DNA of 64,000 nucleotides from Acidaminococcus intestini DSM 21505 (GTDB lineage Bacteria > Bacillota > Negativicutes > Acidaminococcales > Acidaminococcaceae). Both the position numbers and the translations under genes were made by a program. Numbering within the stretch: position 1 is the stretch's first letter; each line of letters begins with the position of its first letter. Shown here one piece after another: positions 61,074 through 64,000 of the stretch. The DNA lies in assembly GCF_000425045.1 (NCBI RefSeq), contig NZ_KE384298.1, forward strand, positions 67,933 to 131,932, given 5' to 3'. The notes below the pieces were generated by a model. The model saw only the letters and a program-made list of their open reading frames with translations, searched no databases and was not told where the DNA came from.

Positions 61074-62402
61074 CTAGCCAATGATGATCTTTTCTTCAGG
61101 ATACCGGATCAAGGCTTCCCTGCGGCGAGCCGTAAGGGCCATGACAAACGTCATGATGCCTACACGTCCGGCATACATGGAAAGGATCATGATAATCTTC
61201 CCGCCTGCCGTAAGATGCTGGCTAAGTCCGCTGGAAAGTCCCACCGTCGCATAGGCTGAAACCACTTCAAATAGGGCCTCCACAAGGCTTGTCTCCTCTA
61301 GATACGTAATGCCAATGATGGCAAGAAAGATCCAGATGATGGACAGCGTGGTAATGGCAAAGGCCCGATGGATAGTCTCCTGGTCAATGCGCCGCCCAAA
61401 AATGACACACTCCGGCTTCTGAAAAAGCACTTGATGCGCGGAAAGGATCAGCAAGGCAGCCGTTGTCGTCTTGATGCCGCCGCCCGTTGATGCCGGGGAA
61501 GCTCCAATGACCATGAGGAGCACCATAACAAGGATCGTTGAAGTGCGCATCTGCATCAGGTCAAAGGTATTGAAGCCTGCCGTACGGGCAGAAACGGACT
61601 GGAAGAAACTGGCCATCCATTGGTCACCGACCGATAGGGTTCCAAGGGTCCTTCCATTGTCAAATTCCATAACCTGGATGAGGAGCGTCCCAAGAGCGAT
61701 CAGGGCCACTGTCGAAACAAGGACGAGCTTTGTATGGAGCCGGTAGTTCCGAAAGTGCCGGGTATGAACCACGTCACTCATGACGGCAAAGCCTATGCCG
61801 CCCAAAATGATGAGCAGGGCAATGAGGCCGTTGACCACCGGATCATGGACATAGCCCACAAGGCTCTGATAATTGCCAAAAAGGTCGAAGCCAGCATTGC
61901 AGAAGGCGGAAATGGCATGCCAATACCCATAATAGATGCCCTTGAGGCCAAACTGCTGATAAAAACGCAGGGCCAGGGCCGTTCCAAGGACCCCTTCCAC
62001 AACAGCCGTATATTTGGCCACGCGCAGGCTCATGCGGACCACGCCGCTCATATCATTCTGGTTGAGTGAGGCCTGGATCAGCATGCGGTCCTGAAGATTG
62101 ATGCGCCGCCCCAGGGCAACGGAAAAAAGCGTGGCAAAAAGCATCAGGCCCAGTCCGCCCAATTGAATGAGACCAATGATGACCAACTGACCAAAAAGAG
62201 AAAAAACCTTTCCTGTATCACAGACAACAAGACCTGTGACACAGGAAGCAGAAGTCGCAGTAAATAAGGCATCAAGAAAAGGCATCCACATCCCATCCCT
62301 ATGGGAAATGGGCAGCATCAAAAGGAAAGCGCCTGCAAGGATCAGCCCCAAAAACGTCAGGGCAACCACTTGATTAGGAGAAAAATGTTTTCCTTTCAGC
62401 AA
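61074..62402 (-). CDS. TrkH/KtrB family potassium transporter
   Basis: A 442-aa K+-translocating membrane subunit with four M1-P-M2 repeats. Selectivity-filter glycines are seen in TSASCVTGLVV, SAFCNAGFDLFG, SARTAGFNTFDL and SAYATVGLSSGLS, and the M2c gate in PASTGGGIKTTT. Co-encoded with the RCK subunit, with about 10 bp between them. The partner pairing and length suggest Ktr-type Na+- or proton-coupled uptake. Confidence 0.95.
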   Translation of the reverse strand: MLKGKHFSPNQVVALTFLGLILAGAFLLMLPISHRDGMWMPFLDALFTATSASCVTGLVVCDTGKVFSLFGQLVIIGLIQLGGLGLMLFATLFSVALGRRINLQDRMLIQASLNQNDMSGVVRMSLRVAKYTAVVEGVLGTALALRFYQQFGLKGIYYGYWHAISAFCNAGFDLFGNYQSLVGYVHDPVVNGLIALLIILGGIGFAVMSDVVHTRHFRNYRLHTKLVLVSTVALIALGTLLIQVMEFDNGRTLGTLSVGDQWMASFFQSVSARTAGFNTFDLMQMRTSTILVMVLLMVIGASPASTGGGIKTTTAALLILSAHQVLFQKPECVIFGRRIDQETIHRAFAITTLSIIWIFLAIIGITYLEETSLVEALFEVVSAYATVGLSSGLSQHLTAGGKIIMILSMYAGRVGIMTFVMALTARRREALIRYPEEKIIIG

Positions 62403-62408
62403 AGAAGG

Positions 62409-63422
62409 TTACCTCCGAATCATCTCGCCCGTAATTTCACGGAGCGTAGCTGCCCCGCACATTTCCATCGTATCCTTGAGTTCAGCCCCCAATTTATCAA
62501 CAAGGCAGCGTACGCCTTCCTTGCCGCCGCCATAAACAGCATTGACAAAAGGTCTGGCAATAAGGACGGCATCGGCGCCCAGGGCAAGAGCCTTGAAAAC
62601 ATCAACGCCGGTACGGATCCCGCCGTCAACAAAGATTTTGACCTTGCCGCCCACAGCAGCCGCGATTTCCGGCAGGACTTCGGCCGTAGCAGGGCTCTGG
62701 TCCAGGACGCGTCCCCCGTGGTTGGAAACGACGATAGCCGCAGCGCCCGCTTGGGCGGCCTTGACGGCTCCTTTGACGCTCATGATGCCCTTGACGATGA
62801 AAGGCACGTCCGTGAGGGCGATGATTTCTTTCATTTCTTCCACCGATTTGCTGCCAGCAGGCGGCACAAATTTTTTAAGGAAGGGAAGGCCAGCTGCATC
62901 TACGTCCATAGCAACCGCAAGGGCTCCCGAAGCCTTGACAAGGTCCATTTTTTCCCTGATCATCTGCATGTTCCAAGGTTTCACCGTCGGAATGCCCACA
63001 CCTTGGCAGTCCTTGATGGCGTCCGTGGCCCCGCGCATGACTTCCGCGTCCATGCCGTCGCCCGTAAAAGCAAGGATACCTGACTCAGCACAGCCCGGGA
63101 CGAGCTGGGCGTTATAGGTCACATCATTATATTTATCACTGTAGTGCATGGCAACCGCACCAACAGGACCGGCAAAAAAAGGATAGGCAAAAGAATGTCC
63201 AAACAGGGACAGACGGGTATCCGTTTCCCTTTTTTCGCACAGCGTATCCATGACGACGCGGACTGTCTGCCAAGCCTGATAATTGCGGATGGCTGTGTCC
63301 CCTACCCCCTTCGCGCCAGGTCCAGGGATGGTATTGCGGCAGGCAACGCCATTGCAGATTGGGCAGCCATGGCATTTGCCAAGGCATTTCCGTGCATTTT
63401 CAACAAGTTCTTTATAATCCAT
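62409..63422 (-). CDS. FMN-dependent alpha-hydroxy-acid oxidising enzyme
   Basis: A 337-aa TIM-barrel flavoenzyme of the lactate oxidase/glycolate oxidase superfamily, from ATG 63422. The FMN and substrate motifs are VSNHGGRVLDQSPATAEVLP and DGGIRTGVDVFKALALGADA, with the active-site His in the SNHGGR motif. The N-terminus CLGKCHGCPICNGVACRNTI is a Cys-rich extension not seen in classical enzymes, possibly binding a metal or FeS centre. Regulation probably involved the neighbouring, now broken, HxlR gene. Confidence 0.87.
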   Translation of the reverse strand: MDYKELVENARKCLGKCHGCPICNGVACRNTIPGPGAKGVGDTAIRNYQAWQTVRVVMDTLCEKRETDTRLSLFGHSFAYPFFAGPVGAVAMHYSDKYNDVTYNAQLVPGCAESGILAFTGDGMDAEVMRGATDAIKDCQGVGIPTVKPWNMQMIREKMDLVKASGALAVAMDVDAAGLPFLKKFVPPAGSKSVEEMKEIIALTDVPFIVKGIMSVKGAVKAAQAGAAAIVVSNHGGRVLDQSPATAEVLPEIAAAVGGKVKIFVDGGIRTGVDVFKALALGADAVLIARPFVNAVYGGGKEGVRCLVDKLGAELKDTMEMCGAATLREITGEMIRR

Positions 63423-63437
63423 GAAAATAACCCCCAT

Positions 63438-63464
63438 ACAGTAAAGTATACTGTTATCATTATA
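63438..63464 (-). promoter_or_regulatory. Promoter and candidate HxlR operator of the FMN enzyme gene
   Basis: An extended -10 (TGGTATAAT; TATAAT at 63459-63464) is followed on the minus strand by the dyad ACAGTA-5 bp-TACTGT (63438-63454) across the transcription start region, a natural place for a repressor. Confidence 0.55.
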
Positions 63465-63510
63465 CCACAAGGAACACTTTTCGCTTCAAAAACGCCGGTG
63501 TCCGGCTCCT

Positions 63511-63672
63511 CTATTTTTGCGTCCTCAAATAGGCGATGTATTCATTTCCCCAGGTCTCGATACTGCTAAGCACGGGGCCAAAACGGCGGCCCATATCCGT
63601 GAGAGTGTACTCCACTCGGGGCGGGACCTCGGCATAGACATGACGCGTAATAAGACCGTCCTTTTCCTGATG
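63511..63672 (-). pseudogene. HxlR family regulator, C-terminal fragment cut by an IS3-family element
   Basis: Fifty-three codons in frame to a TAG encode the C-terminal half of a winged-helix HxlR regulator: DGLITRHVYAEVPPRVEYTL then TDMGRRFGPVLSSIETWG are the wing and dimer helix of the family. The reading frame enters directly from the IS end at 63673, so the recognition helix and N-terminus are lost. It lies 89 bp upstream of the FMN enzyme and would have been its likely regulator. Confidence 0.88.
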
Positions 63673-64000
63673 TGTACCCCAAAAACTGGACGCATATAAA
63701 TTAGTTAAATGGCATTAGTGGATGTTTCCCGATATATTTCGGGAGGCATCCATTTTGTTTTTTTCTGAATCCTTTCCTTGTTGAAATAATGAATGTATTC
63801 TTTCACTGCTTTAGCAAATACCTTGAACGAGGTGTATTCTTTTTCGCTTCCGTAATACATTTCATTTTTCATCCGACCAAAAAAGGTCTCCATAATACTG
63901 TTGTCATAGCAGTTGCCCTTACGCGACATTGACTGTATAATTCCATGCTTTTTCAATTCACTTCTGTAATATTCATGCTGATACTGCCATCCCTGATCCG
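63673..64000 (-). mobile_element. IS3-family insertion sequence, one end (continues beyond window)
   Basis: The terminal inverted repeat begins TGTACCCCAAAAACTGGAC at about 63673, matching IS3-family ends of the IS150-like type, followed 30 bp later by the 3' end of an OrfB transposase. The junction with hxlR is at 63672/63673. The other end is outside the window, so target duplication cannot be checked. Confidence 0.9.
63705..64000 (-). CDS. IS3-family transposase OrfB, C-terminal part (5' end outside window)
   Basis: The frame is open to the window edge. It holds the conserved DQGWQYQHEYYRSEL region containing the second catalytic Asp, then SMSRKGNCYDNSIMETFFGR with the catalytic Glu 35 residues later, and the family end YIHYFNKERIQKKTKWMPPE. 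No stop or frameshift in the visible 98 codons, so the element may be active. Confidence 0.95.
   Translation of the reverse strand, partial: DQGWQYQHEYYRSELKKHGIIQSMSRKGNCYDNSIMETFFGRMKNEMYYGSEKEYTSFKVFAKAVKEYIHYFNKERIQKKTKWMPPEIYRETSTNAI

Overview
This window is chromosomal DNA from a diderm Firmicute, very probably a member of the Negativicutes; an Acidaminococcaceae-like genus is my best guess, not proven. Firmicute traits (T-box leader, two SAM-I riboswitches, SepF, YlmH, YerC/TrpR-like regulator, Asp23/Gls24 protein, DUF3084) sit beside outer-membrane and LPS genes (Skp/OmpH, LptD, a full ADP-heptose pathway, two heptosyltransferases) and a giant trimeric autotransporter that ends in an SLH domain. 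Glutamate and amino-acid transporters (GltS, a DAACS symporter, an APC permease) and several peptidases suggest an amino-acid-fermenting anaerobe.

Layout. 1-5.9 kb: minus-strand histidine operon (TrpR-like regulator, hisZ, hisG, hisD, hisC, hisB, hisH cut by the window edge). 6.1-8.0 kb: metNI under a SAM-I riboswitch. 8.1-9.4 kb: secreted esterase. 9.6-13.9 kb: plus-strand operon of a secreted alkaline phosphatase, a small periplasmic CxxC protein and a MacB/FtsX-type ABC pair with a His/Lys-rich insert. 13.9-18.6 kb: C69 dipeptidase, DAACS symporter, GltS. 18.7-21.2 kb: greA-lysS, with LysRS carrying an extra C-terminal tRNA-binding domain. 21.3-21.9 kb: non-coding DNA with two structured segments, each closed by a plus-strand terminator. 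21.9-27.7 kb: pyridoxal kinase, five tRNAs (Asp, Phe, Gly, Cys, Leu), a tiny lipoprotein, a 2-hydroxyacid dehydrogenase, an M18 aminopeptidase and a frameshifted APC permease. 27.8-30.2 kb: metQ plus an M20 peptidase under a second SAM-I riboswitch. 30.3-33.3 kb: PanE-like reductase, an unknown small protein, a ferredoxin-nitroreductase, an Asp23 protein, tRNA-Asn.

33.4-38.9 kb: a very AT-rich upstream region followed by the 1693-residue adhesin. 39-44.8 kb: cell-division-linked cluster (polyphosphate:AMP phosphotransferase, pgeF, yggS, sepF, proC, ylmH, histidine phosphatase). 45.1-55 kb: envelope cluster, read from high to low coordinates: skp, lptD, gmhA, hldE, hldD, gmhB, two GT9 heptosyltransferases, a PC4-like protein, DUF3084 and a YqgF-like protein. 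55.1-56.4 kb: flavodoxin-like reductase, copZ, csoR. 56.5-63.4 kb: T-box-controlled ileS, an rRNA methyltransferase, a TrkH/TrkA potassium uptake pair and an FMN-dependent alpha-hydroxy-acid oxidase-like enzyme. The window ends in an IS3-family element that has cut an HxlR-type regulator gene.

Most genes lie on the minus strand. Start sites were moved inward from the longest reading frame wherever a clear Shine-Dalgarno sequence pointed to an internal start. All family assignments are from recalled motifs; no database search was run.
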